Shown here in pieces: positions 1 through 11,500 of a DNA stretch of 64,000 bases; position 1 is the first letter of the stretch, and the number at the start of each line of letters is the position of its first letter. Under the pieces are notes generated by a model that did not search any database, was not told the DNA's origin, and was given only the letters and a program-made list of their open reading frames with translations. Source of the stretch: Rhyzopertha dominica (Eukaryota; Arthropoda; Insecta; Coleoptera; Bostrichidae); the NCBI GenBank assembly GCA_025024175.1, contig QCXZ01000003.1, positions 22,960,392 through 23,024,391 on the forward strand, read 5' to 3'. Position numbers and translations under genes: made by a program.

Positions 1-1144
1 ATCTGGAGAAATGCCTTCACTACGACTTCCGTCAATATCTTCAGATACTAATGAAGACTCTGCTCAAAGTGACACCAGAAATCATAAATTTGACTCTAGT
101 GTGGTAAATACTAATCTAATATCAGAAGAAAATAACCATGTCAAAAACATATATTCTGCTACAAAAAAGACACTTTCCAAAAGACATACACCATCAAAGC
201 TTATATGTTCCCCTCCTAAGCAACAAAGGTGGGGAAGTGATTGTAATCAAGTAAAAGAGACACCACAAAAACGACGCTCAAGGAAAAATTGTTTTAAAGA
301 TAATAAAAATTCTACACATGCAGAGTGTGAAAATAAAGGTTTAGATGTGAACATAACTGAAGTTAACCAAGTTTCCAAAATCAGTAATTTTTCTACAGCT
401 GTAAATTCTTCAGGCAAGAAAGACAATAAACAAAATGAGACTGTAAATATGTCAACGAAAGTTTGTACAAATAGTGACACTGTAGTAACCAGACCTAAAA
501 GAAGGCTCTACGATCCAGATAGTGATGTTGGCAGTTCTCTTTTACAAGTACATGAAGACACTAATCAAAATTATAACAGTAATACAGCTAAAGAGATCAT
601 ATTTAAAAAACCAATAGTAGTATTAACACCAGTACTAGTTACTGTTAAAGCTAAGAAGATTTTAGATCAGAAGGCAAGTAAAATCTTGCCCAAAAAGTCT
701 CCATTGGATAAAGGAAAACCTGTTGATATTTCTGATGATGAAAAACAGGATAAAGATGGCACATGTAATTTGGCCAAAGTTGGCAGTACACCAAGGAGAT
801 CTAAGAGGCTTTCTCAGTTACCAAAGGAAAGTTCTAGTTCAAATGACGATAGTGTTTTGCCTATAACACCAATAAAACGTCGAAGCACATTAGAATTTAG
901 CTCTCAAGAAATTGTTAAATCTGTTAGAATGTTCAAACAAAAGGGAAGGCCCAGTATAGTGTGTACCAGATTACATAGAAGTGAGCATGAAGTTTTTTTA
1001 AAAATTGTTGGTAAATTGGGAAGATTTATTATTGAAGATGAAGTGAGTGCGAAGACAACACATCTGGTAGCTGGAGAATGCAAAAGGACAATTAATCTCC
1101 TTAGAGCTATAGCTAGAGGTTGTTGGATAGTTCGAATAGAATGG
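1..1144 (+). CDS. MCPH1: MCPH1-like exon A: disordered linker and start of BRCT2
   Basis: The frame is read from base 2 and stays open from the window edge. It ends GAATGG|GTAAGT, a strong donor in phase 0. The last 70 or so residues are the first half of BRCT2, including the invariant-type Trp of RGCWIV. The linker carries basic Ser/Thr-Pro clusters such as KRRSTL. Confidence 0.85.
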
Positions 1145-4100
1145 GTAAGTTAAGAATATGAGTATCTCTCTTATTGTTGTAGAGCAATGGCTCTTATTTT
1201 TTTTTGGAATCACATGCATTTTTGATTGTAAGGAAAAGAGGTTGGCTGATAAGGGTCATTTTTTGTTCATCACTCATTTAAAAAGTTTTAGTTTTCTACT
1301 GTTTTGAAATGTATATTTGTATAGTTGAAGATATAAATTTTTTTATTCTGAGATTTTGTGATAAATAATATTATAGAGACATAGACATTATTGTTCAAAA
1401 AGAGTGTATTTTGCTTTTTTGCGCTTTGTTTTTAATCCTTGATTTATTATTTCTTTAAGAAGGAACCATATTAATTTTGACTTACAACGATACTTCTTTT
1501 TTTTAGACTTTTTTATTTACCTATTTATCTACATTATAGTGTTTTTAAATGGCACATTGTACAAAGAGGCTACAAAACAATGCTTCATAAAAATACCTGT
1601 GTTTTAAATCTGCCCAGTCTAAAATGAAAAAATTCTTGTTAAGTAACTTCGCCAAGTTAGAAGTAATGAAATCCACCTAGAGCAAAATGGATCAGTTTAC
1701 AATGTAAAATAAAAAATATTACAGTTATAAAAATCACAGATAATTTTGCGTTCTTAGCTGGTGCTGTGTACTGTTTCTGAAAAAAATAAAACATCACGAG
1801 TATGTTTGGAAGGAACTCTTATGTTAATTAACTATAGTAACTCTCAACAACCAACAATACCATTAACAATTTTAACAAAAATATCACAACTGCAGCTTTT
1901 TAACAAAATTCTAGTGTTGGTAGCCCCAGAAGATGCAATTTAGTTTGTTTATTAATATTATCATAATTAATATTCAATATAAATAATTAATATTTCGCAA
2001 ATTTTGACTGGACCCCAAAGTGTATTATCTCAAGTGCAGCAACTTGCGATGCTTCGCCCGTGTCGGAGTGTGAGACCGATTCTTTCACTCGTGCGAAGCA
2101 GATTGTGGGCGAAGGGGCGCGGTGTACAGGGAGACAGTGGGCCATACAGTAGGCTTGGAGTGCATTGACTACAATACGTTTGCGGACTGATTTTCGCTAT
2201 TAAAACATAAATAATAGGAAGAACGTTCAAAATTCAATATTTATATTAACGACTTCTTACAGCATTTCTTTGGTATGACCAGACAAGTTGCCCTAATCAA
2301 ACTACCAAAACATGGGAACTGTAGTCAGTAGTAATTATCCGTCATATAGAAACATTTCAATGGAAAGCTTTAGACATATTCAACGCTACAAGTTCATCAA
2401 AAAAGGACCATCTTATAAAATTAAAGGAAAAACTAGGCAACGCAAAATGGGATGAGGTGGAATTTGATTGACCTATTCAGAATCTCTGGATAAGCAAGAA
2501 AAACGTGATTTCTCAATTGTCGAAATAACTGGCCGGGTTTGTTTCTAAAACAATACAAAAATATCTTAAATGCGTTAGATGCTTGGAATTTTTCTCAAAT
2601 ACCTCAGAACATGTACCAGAAGCAAAGTTAAATGTGATCATGTCACGAGGATACTTGGTTTAACCTAACAAAAATTGTATACATGTCTTAGAACATTAGA
2701 AATGTGTTTTGAAAAGCACTGTAAAAATCCTACGGCGTATGAAGATACTCTGGACGACTTCTTTGTGAATGAAGAACTGCATATCATTTTTCCGCATACA
2801 TAGCATAAAACAGAGCTTTTGACGAATGTAATACCCTACTACTTATTCCCGCAAATGAAACAGTACTGCAACAATATTTTTTGTCAACAAGCTATTCCGT
2901 GAATACCTATAAAATAAAATTGTTCAATATACACTTGGTTCATTTCTTGCTATTTTTATGTACCGCTGTTCTATTTTAAAATAAAAGGAACCTAGAAGAC
3001 CGACACATATAATGTATACCAAGTGCAGCATTTCAAAACTGAGCATTTTAACTAAGGTTTTAAATCCTCTAATAATAAAGCACCAACTATGGCTACGGGC
3101 TTCCTATACCCTCTATACAGATGAAATATACATATCTGCGTATTCAAGACAACCGGCAATTTTGTCCATCGGTTTTGCACTGATTGATAGAAGATTTCAT
3201 TACCAATCCGAGCTCAATTGCTGCTTTTTATAAGTAAAGAATTGCGTAGACTCAAATGCTCTCATTTGTATTCTAAGCCCACTGACTCCCCTCCCGTGTG
3301 AGGGGTACGGTTAGAAAACGGAATCGGCCAGGACCAGAAGTCGGCGCACTTGATATAATACACTTTGCTGGACCCTTTCAATTTTGTTAATATAAAAGGG
3401 AGGATACCAGTCACTTTACACTACCATATTCTAAATTGCTACATACTAAAGAGAAATACAAAGTTTTCAAAGCTTTTAAATCAAATATATGTTTAGCAGT
3501 GGCGGCTGGTGACAAATTCTATTGGGTCGGCAGTAAAAACTTTGGTCCACTCTAGTTAGTCAATATTATTTATTTATAAATTAGTAAATAATTTTGTATA
3601 TACTCGTAGTTGTTGTTGTTTATTATTTGCTACTTCTGTAAATTTTCATATCGTCGCAAGTTAAAAAGATAGTTCATTTGGTAACAAATAGCCTAATCTG
3701 GCAACTAGCTACATAATTTCAACGTTAGGCGTGCACCTGTACTGCACCGGAAAGGATAAGTCGATATATGCCGACCCCATCCGAAAATGTATTCGGAAGT
3801 CCGGCAGACAGCATTAAGCGATTATATGGGTATTGGCGCTTACTTATTTTGTTATCTTCTTTTTGTGTGAAATTCTTCAATGATTTCAGATTGACTAAAT
3901 TTATAACATGTATTTAATTAATTTTGTTAAGGGTTTGAAGGTATCTGCTTAAAATTGTTTATTTAAGAGGATAGCTCTTACAATAATCTTGGGAAAATGA
4001 AAAATTTCGTAGAACATTCAGGTAGTTTTTCGTGATTTCAGTATTGAACTATATATATAATTGTTGTTCAATGTACATGTCAAAATTAATTTTCGGAATC

Positions 4101-7100
4101 CGACGATTATGAATGCCGGGCCTCCTTTATTAACTTCAAAAAAAACATATATACGTAAAATTAAATTATAATTATAAAAAAACTGTAAGCATGTAAAGGG
4201 TGTCAATCAGATAATTTGTAATACTCAGTAGGAAACAGAACTATAATTGGTTGATTAAAAAAAAAAGCTTGAAATAATTGAAATAAATGATGAAGTCCGT
4301 TTTAACGTTTTATGCTGTCTGCCGGACCAAGCATTGCCGAGTCTAGATTTTCGCCTCGGGATTCAATATGCGCGCAGGGTTGCGTCTTTGTTCAGCTCAT
4401 AGGAAAACGATGCTATTGCTTCCTTATACCGTTGTCTGAATAATACAAGTCAGTTAACCACAATGCTAATTTAGGCGGAAACAAATAGCATCCGTCCGGT
4501 GCTGCCGCCTGGTATATTTAGACGGCAAATCAACAGTGAGTAGCTTATCTGATATTAACTTATTTGCAGTTCTCTGTAACGCCACCAATACAACTATGAA
4601 TGAAAAACGTATGTCTGGTATAGCCCGAAATGAACGAAATTATGGTGCGATGCTTACAGTTTCAAGGTCAACTGTCGCATAAATCAAGTTAGCTGAAGAC
4701 GGCATGAATGCCTTTAATTCTGCGTTTGGTGATTGCTTACACTTTGAAACTAGAAACAGTCGATACGTAAATGACAAGCAACATGTTCATTGTAGTCCAT
4801 TAGAAAAATACGTTTGTGAATTAATTATAAACAAGTATATTTATATTTTATAGAATATATTTTTTCGCTTTGTTTACTTCGAGAAATATAGGTAAATAAC
4901 CTAGAAACTGAGTTAGTTACGTAAAGTTAATGAAAATATTTGACAAGCAAAGGTCAAATATTAAAACCAATGTTACCTTTTCTTGATATCAATCATCACT
5001 GGCAAGTAAGGGAAAAGATCGTAAAATTGTCCAATACGTAATTCTTTTGCATATGCTAAGCGTATACAAAGAATAGAACTATTAATACATCAGTTTTTGT
5101 GTAACCGTAATATGACTATTGCAACATTATTAATTTTCTTAAAAATTATCGCAAACGATCCCGATTGTTATTGCAAGATGATGGTGGTGTTAGTTGTTAA
5201 ATGTTTTCAATTTTTTATAAAGTTGGTTTTGGGTACATGCACTTAAAAGTAAGAAATGCAGAAATGGTGATTTTTTTTCTCTAAAATTATGAGATAAGAT
5301 AGTAACCCACCCTTGCCGTTGCATACTAATCAATGGTGATTACTCGTTTTTATATGTTATTATCCATCCTCGTAGTTTATTTATTAAACAAAGTAGGTAA
5401 AATGCAATAGAAAATGGGAAAAATTCGGAACCTAAACAGTAATGAATTTCAATATTCAATATTTCAATGGTAGAATACATTTTGTTGTTTTGTAAGTCGA
5501 TCAATCAACGTTGTTTTAATTAACTTTCGAATAAATTTTTAATTAATTAATTAATTTAATTAATCTTGTTGATTTGTTCAAAAGTCAGTAAATACTAAAT
5601 AGATCAAGATTCCAAGATGCACTTTGTATACTGGCTAAGAAGTTGCAGCATTTTTGGGTCGAGTATTTTAATGTTTAATTTCATGAAATTATATCAACAG
5701 GCCTGAGAAATATTTTTGATAAACTGATTCTCTTGTCCCATGTTTAAGGGTGAATATCTCAGTAGGCGTCGTTATTATTTCAAAAAAAATTATACTGTAC
5801 TGTGTGTTATTTTTACACCAGTTTTCAGATTCCGAGAGGTTGCCCACTTAGTATGGGACTCCCTGTATATGTTATGAAATGTGACTATATATCAAAGTAC
5901 TTATGTTATTCGCTTATTAGTGCGCATTTTAAACTTTCTCTGAATATTTAAACAAATTGTCGTAAACGATAATGTAACATGTTGTCATGATTATTTCAAC
6001 GCCACGACTTATTAAGTACGCGAAATGTGCTATTTTCAAATTAATAATAGCGACATAAGTATTTTAGCAAAAAGATCGGGCTACAGTAATAGGCACAATA
6101 ATTGTGCATTCTAAGTAGGTACCCGTATTTTAAATTTTGGTAAAAATCGGAGATAAAACTGCGCCAATTGGGAATATAAAATATCGCTCGCAACAGGCAT
6201 CAGGCATCGGACGTCTAAATTCGTCAGCGGACGACCGAACGTGCATATTGCGTAAACATTGCGGAACAGCTGTGTTATTGTTTTTTTTTTGCTTTGCGAA
6301 CTATACCGACATGGCACGTCGTATATAACTTCGAACGTTTTAGCGTTGGCCATCTATTGTCAGAAGCAATTACCAGCAAGGGTATAGCATAGTGACAAAC
6401 ATTCCAGCCAAATGTAGTAGCTATCGCGCCACCTACCGACCATGTCCTATCAGACCATGACGCCACCTATAAACCATGTCCTAACTAAGGCAAAACTTTC
6501 TGCCTATTTCCCCGTAAGGTTGACTGACTTGAATTATTCAGACAACGCTTATACCGTTGTCTGAATAATAATAATGAATTCAGACAACGCTTATACGATG
6601 CGGTCTGCCGACCCAGCGCTTGGATCACGGGCCTGGATGAACACACACGGCCCAGCCACGGTTGCCGAGTAGCGTAAATTTTTCGGGATAACCCGTAAAA
6701 ATGTGATTTTGGCTAATTATTAATTTGATGGTAATGGAAAAAAATACGATCCAACTGTTTCAAGATATCTGAACATAATAAAACAAAATATACATAAAAA
6801 TACGAAAAAAAATAATTTCTTTGATCAAAATTCTGGGTCGGCAGTGCCGACCCTGCCGACCCGGACGAGCCGCCACTGATGTTTAGTGAATCTGGTTACA
6901 GATCCTAACATTGAAAAGCTTTATATAAATGATCCTGTTATTGTGATACTAAGTATTTATTATTGTAACATGTTCTAATGTAATGGTATACAGCTAAAAT
7001 TGGGTACGTTAGCAATTTCTGAAAATAGTGCGTCTTCATTTTAAGTGGGTATTGTTAGTAACTATATACACATGCACTTTTACTATTAATACGTTAATTA

Positions 7101-7554
7101 TTTGTGTTTTATTTATTTAGCTTTATAAATCACTGGAAGCAGGAAAATGGCTACCAGAGACAGGATATGAGCTGACAGAATTTTCTCAATCAGTGCAGGT
7201 AATTTAAAATTTCTTCATATGTAATAATATCTTAATTTGTGAATGTTTTTCTGTTCCTTCTAGCATTGTAGATTGGAGCGACAGGCATTTGGTCCTGATT
7301 ACACCATAGATATATTCCAAAATTGTGGCTGGATCTATGTTGCAAGATCGACCACACCACGTTGCTCTGATTTACAAGAACTTGTACGATTGTGTAAAGG
7401 AAAAGTAACTACAACACACTCTCGAGCAAAAATTGTTATTGGGGAATTTATTGAGCGTGATGACGTAACATGTGTAAAGGAAACATGGATTCTGGATTCC
7501 ATTGCAGAAAACATTGTCAAGCCATATAAGAATTATTTATTAAAACCTAACTAA
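1..7554 (+). CDS. MCPH1: Microcephalin (MCPH1)-like protein, C-terminal part, 3 exons
   Basis: Coding exons are 1..1144, 7121..7198 and 7264..7554, all joined in phase 0 with GT-AG introns. The frame is open at the left edge, so the gene starts outside the window. From the first Met codon at base 11 the visible part is 500 residues. Residues 1 to about 300 are low-complexity, Lys/Ser/Asn-rich and look disordered. Two BRCT repeats follow, at about 310-400 and 408-498. The first contains VGKLGRF, KTTHLVAGE and RGCWIVRIEW. The second contains IFQNCGWIYVA, LVRLCKGKV and CVKETWILDSI, and the protein ends YLLKPN. This tandem pair with the RGCW signature matches microcephalin BRCT2-BRCT3, which in that family binds phosphopeptides such as gamma-H2AX and acts in chromosome condensation and DNA-damage signalling. 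Any N-terminal BRCT would lie upstream. Family assignment is by pattern recognition only. Confidence 0.85.
1145..3488 (+). other. MCPH1 intron, left part, unassigned apart from a transposase relic
   Basis: AT-rich non-coding sequence. Apart from the P-element-like relic at about 2300-2900, nothing is recognised. A GC-richer patch at 2030-2170 has no coding signal I can support. Confidence 0.5.
2300..2900 (+). pseudogene. Relic resembling a P-element/THAP9-type transposase
   Basis: Translating across stops gives LAGFVSKTIQKYLKCVRC, then a region reading RGYLV-PNKN with a later Cys-rich stretch. The pattern resembles the Y-V-A-G-F-V-A-x-K-I ... K-C-x-x-C and R-G-G-L ... P-S-x-D segments of P-element/THAP9 transposases. 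There are several stops and no terminal repeats were identified. The assignment is tentative. Confidence 0.35.
3489..3496. repeat. Target-site duplication, left copy (hAT)
   Basis: ATGTTTAG, identical to the copy at 6879-6886 across the 3.4-kb element. Confidence 0.85.
3497..6878. mobile_element. hAT-type non-autonomous DNA transposon, 3,382 bp
   Basis: The ends are inverted repeats: the left begins CAGTGGCGGCTGGT and the reverse complement of the right begins CAGTGGCGGCTCGT. Both carry a subterminal GGGTCGGCA. The flanks are an identical 8-bp duplication, ATGTTTAG, at 3489-3496 and 6879-6886. An 8-bp target duplication with CAG-starting termini is the hAT signature. No transposase is visible inside. 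The interior contains a perfect 16-bp inverted pair (3799-3814 with 4312-4327), a 23-bp direct repeat (4423-4445 and 6548-6570) and a strong hairpin near the right end. Confidence 0.85.
6533..6569. repeat. Perfect 15-bp hairpin inside the hAT element
   Basis: 6533-6547 is the reverse complement of 6555-6569, with a 7-nt spacer. A further copy of the CAGACAACG core follows near 6580. Subterminal repeats of this kind are typical transposase-binding regions in hAT elements, but that role is inferred. Confidence 0.6.
6879..6886. repeat. Target-site duplication, right copy (hAT)
   Basis: ATGTTTAG immediately outside the right terminus CCGCCACTG. It matches the left flank. Confidence 0.85.
7121..7198 (+). 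CDS. MCPH1: MCPH1-like exon B: end of BRCT2
   Basis: A 78-nt, 26-codon exon after a TTTATTTAG acceptor, ending GTGCAG|GTAATT. It encodes LYKSLEAGKWLPE and onward, which continues the BRCT2 Trp helix directly after the EW of exon A. It is too short to find as a free-standing ORF. Confidence 0.85.
7264..7554 (+). CDS. MCPH1: MCPH1-like terminal exon: BRCT3
   Basis: The acceptor is CCTTCTAG. The exon has 96 codons and a TAA stop. It encodes a whole BRCT repeat with the conserved TWILDSI Trp and a short tail. It opens with CAT TGT, so it continues from exon B and is not an independent start. Confidence 0.87.
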   Translation, partial: HCRLERQAFGPDYTIDIFQNCGWIYVARSTTPRCSDLQELVRLCKGKVTTTHSRAKIVIGEFIERDDVTCVKETWILDSIAENIVKPYKNYLLKPN

Positions 7555-7635
7555 TGGCATTGTAAAATATGCAGCAGAAATTTGAAATTTTTATTGGAGA
7601 CGAAGGCTTTTACAAAGAGCAGATTTAAAGAAACG

Positions 7636-7641
7636 AATAAA
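7636..7641 (+). terminator. Probable polyadenylation signal of the MCPH1-like gene
   Basis: AATAAA lies 82 nt after the stop codon, the first canonical hexamer downstream. Confidence 0.55.
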
Positions 7642-8093
7642 AAGCAACGGTATTTGGAATATTTATTTATTTTATTTCTATTAGATTTCGATAAGTATAA
7701 TTTTTATTGAATGGATTAAAACCTTTATGACCAACAAGAGCAGTGGATCTGAGCCTTGTTTTTATATTGTGAATATTGTTGAAGTTTCTTTCTACTGAAA
7801 TGTGTTTTTTTTTTTAGTTTACATATTATTCCAACTGGCTTTGTATATTTTCAGTATAAGATGAATATAATACCTAAGTGCCTTTAAATTTTGCTACAAA
7901 CATATGTTCGCGAGCAAGGCATTAAATAAGATACTCAATAAATATCATATTTCTGGAGGCTATATTAGTGTTTTACTGAAGTTGGCTGAACTTCAGTAAT
8001 GTTAATTGCTGTAAGTATATCTAGTCTAGTCTTGTAGACTAGTTACCAATTAGTTTTGTGTGAATTNAAATTAATAAAATGTATACAAGCCAA

Positions 8094-8099
8094 TTTATT
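8094..8099 (-). terminator. Probable polyadenylation signal of paramyosin/miniparamyosin
   Basis: TTTATT on the + strand (AATAAA on the - strand) is the first canonical hexamer after the Prm stop, about 300 nt downstream. Both isoforms would share it because they share the last four exons. Confidence 0.45.
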
Positions 8100-8402
8100 T
8101 AATATCTTTTACATTACAATCAAATCTTACATGGTACAATGCTATCCTTTCATTCATTAAGAGCTTATTGTGCTTGGGAAAATCCTACGAACCAGGTAGA
8201 ATATATTAGCCCTTCTGGAACATATGAACTACGATTCATTAAACTGCTGTATACATAGTTTGCATTTTTTAAACATAGTTGCCGTACATATCAATAAATA
8301 TGGACTCTTAATAGAGTGTGTCAGTGATAGAATATTTGTTTAACAGTTAATGCTTGCATGAAAATAAAAAATGTATTTATCATATATGAATCTATCGGCA
8401 GC

Positions 8403-8597
8403 TTATAGCTCAGCAGTTCGAGTGTCCTGGACCAAGTAAACTTGAGATCCAGGTACTGAGCTGGTGGTTACGAATGTGCGGTGCTTGGCACGGATCAATG
8501 ATAAACTGCTTTCAGCGGTATCGGCACGGTCCTCAGCAGCTTCCAGCTCTCTCTGGAAGCGGCGAACACGGGTTACACTTTGTTGTGATACGCCCTC
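8403..8597 (-). CDS. Prm: Paramyosin exon 12 (residues 816-879) and stop
   Basis: Acceptor TTTGTTTCTAG. It encodes [18 protein letters not shown] through [15 protein letters not shown] and a non-helical Ser/Thr tail ending DTRTAEL, then TAA at 8405-8403. The AESSL-x-x-IRAKHR motif is the classic end of the paramyosin rod. Confidence 0.96.
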   Translation of the reverse strand, partial: EGVSQQSVTRVRRFQRELEAAEDRADTAESSLSLIRAKHRTFVTTSSVPGSQVYLVQDTRTAEL

Positions 8598-11500
8598 CTA
8601 GAAACAAAAAATTCATTAGAACCCTCATTCATTTTTTTTAGTCTGTAACTTTGTACATGTATTTTTTAACTCTTAAGGAACTGCATGTTGACTCATTTTG
8701 AGAAGCTATGAATAATTTTACTTTTCCTACAGTATCAGTAATTTTTTTTAATGTCCTGCATATTTGCATAGACAAAAGGCTAACAAATTTTGAAAAGCGC
8801 TTCATAAAGACTTGATTTGCTAAGCGGTTGTAAATTTTGAATTTAAATGGATATTTTTAATATGTTTATACTTGACTAATCATATCTACCCACAAAGTAT
8901 TAGAAACAGATCGTGGCTGTCCTATTTCTGTCTGTCGAGAACAGACATCTAATTTCAAAAGGTTAATCATAAACACTTGAAATCTGCCAGAATAATTGAT
9001 ACCCACAAATTTAGTACTTATAACTATTTTTGTCGGTGGTAATTCATAGAATAATTTTTAGTTTTCAAGTTTTCCCTAAAATTGGTTTTGACTTGCTTTG
9101 TAATTGCAAAAGGGCCCTCTAAAGTGCTTGAATTCCATTTTTTTGTCTGTAATTGGGATTTGATAATTAATTTATTTTCATGAATGAGCTTGATAATTTT
9201 AAGTGAAAAGAAATTTAAGCCCTCTTGAAAGGTTTAAAAAATTTATTTAAAATATCATGAAAAAGAGATTACCTGGTGACCTAAAAAAAACAAAAATATA
9301 AAATTCGTAACTTTGGAATGTTTTGTAACATCTTATTTGTATAACAAACCTCCTAAGAAACCCAACGGACACAGAAACAGAAAGTAGTTATGCAAAACAT
9401 GCCATTTAATGTGTTTTAACAAAAATATACCTCTAAAAATTAGTTGAAAATACCAATTACATACATATTCCATCTGTGGCTAAAATTGATAAAAAACAAT
9501 TGAACGTTAGCATTTTTTAAACTTTGCATGACAAATTGCAGGCCATAATCTTTACTATTATGAAACTGAAAATCAACATTATTTTCGAACGCTAGATTGA
9601 TAACATCACTGGTGTTTAAGCTGGAATTTTTAGTAATTATTATCTTATGTTCCTTTTCTATTTAGACAGTTGAGTTACAATTTCAAAAAACTAATCAGTA
9701 TTTGTGACAAAAGCTGTTAGGCTGTAGAAGATTAATGCTCCAACAAACTATTGAAGCATAACACAACTGAGCTATATATTTTGAATGAATTGAAGTTTAA
9801 ACCCGTGCTAGCCATAATGCTGTTTTAAAAATTGCCTGTGATATGTTAATCTAATAGGGTATTTCAGCGTTGTTTTTTTTTTATTATACATTCCGAATGA
9901 TCCAGTTGAAATAAGTTGACGTGTTTTTTATTTCTTTCAATATCGCGTATAACTTGAGACATTAATTAATAAAAATTAAAGAATTCAGTTGTGACGTCTG
10001 AAGTAAACAATCTGGTTCTGCCATGTTAAAAAGAGAGGGATGAACAACAATCGAAGTAATTAGCAACATCGCACACAGCTGACTAGTGACAGCTGTAAAC
10101 GCTTTTTTATGTGTTGTGTTTTTTTTTATTTATAGTCCAACACCGGCACAAGATGATGATAACGTTTACAATCATGGAGGATATTCTTCCTCCTTGTTTA
10201 CAATCAGCTTGTTTGACGTCCTACATCCGACCGTGATTTGACAGCCACAAAAAATGCAAAGTAACACTGTTGCCAAGTTGCGTATTTCCTTTTTCAATTA
10301 AGGAGTCACATAGTTTGGAGGGCGTTTTAAAATAGTTCAACTGACTTGAATATTCACGTACTTGAATACATTTTTATACTAACCAACATAGGGAATTATT
10401 TGCATATGTTACAATTACAAAACTATATTGAATTCCGCAATTTTTACTTCACTGAAATACCCAATTGCAACCTGAAATTTTGACCATCCGGTGGGCATGC
10501 AGTACTTTAAAGCCGATTACCACTTTATAAAATTATAGATTAAAATGATTAAACGACTGGATTTATTACTTCATTTAATGAGCTTTTTAACTGTATTTTT
10601 GGAAACGAAATTTTTTTTCATTAAAAAAATGGGATTTAATTTTTTTGCCTTGAATTTCACAAAGTTAGACCATTTCGTTTTTTTCTGAAAATAGCTGATA
10701 TTGTATAAAAGATCCTTGCTAAGTTTTATAATGGGCGTGGAAGTGGATTAGGAGCTAGACTTTAAATACCGCGCAAGTGGCGAGCGTTAGGCTCGGTGGC
10801 GCGGTGCATGACGCCACCGGTTGGTCAAAACTTCAAAATTCCTTAACTCCTTAACCAGTCATTATATTACAAAAATATTTGGTACGCGTATCAAGGACAT
10901 GTATAGGTAGAACATGCTTATATATTATTGAAATCGGAAACATCAAGTCCGCTTCGAGGGAATGCCCCATCTATGATCAATTCATTCGCATCTTACGTGT
11001 TTCGTCCTTTTTAGAACTTTTCATGTACAAATACCGAATCAATTGACCATGTCTGTATCTGCGGGGTGCGGAACAATAAATAAAAGTGAGAGCTCCGCTA
11101 AAATCGTTCTGAGAGCGAGTGTTTTCACTTAAACTCAATCTGGGCAAGTTTGCTATGGAACATTTTTGTGATACTTCGAACGGGTTACATACAAAGATAC
11201 TTTAGGGTGGGCTACCCTGTATAGCAAAAAAGCTAATTTTGTGGGTTCAAAAAAGTAAGGGAGATGGTATTTTTTCATAAAAAATTCGTCGCCTTCAAGC
11301 TAAAAATTTTATATACGTAAATCTTACCCTGTTTCAAAATGGCATTTATTGTCGAGCAAAAATATTAGCGAATACATTTTCTATAAATTAAAATAAGTTT
11401 TCGAATTTGAATATAGGTAATTGATTTTTTCGAAGTTGGCTTTAAAATCACCAGGCAACGATGTAGTTTTTTTATTTAATTTTTATTTAGCGGTTACATA

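Larger units (their letters stand above)
7555..8402. other. Convergent 3' intergenic space between the MCPH1-like gene and Prm
   Basis: It holds the 3' UTRs of both genes, which run toward each other. An AATAAA on the + strand (7636) and one on the - strand (8094-8099) mark their likely ends, leaving about 450 bp between them. Nothing else is recognised. Confidence 0.5.

Noticed and set aside
6111..6466. Overlapping short frames on both strands near the hAT right end
   Set aside because: They lie within the non-coding part of the hAT element and match no hAT transposase motif.
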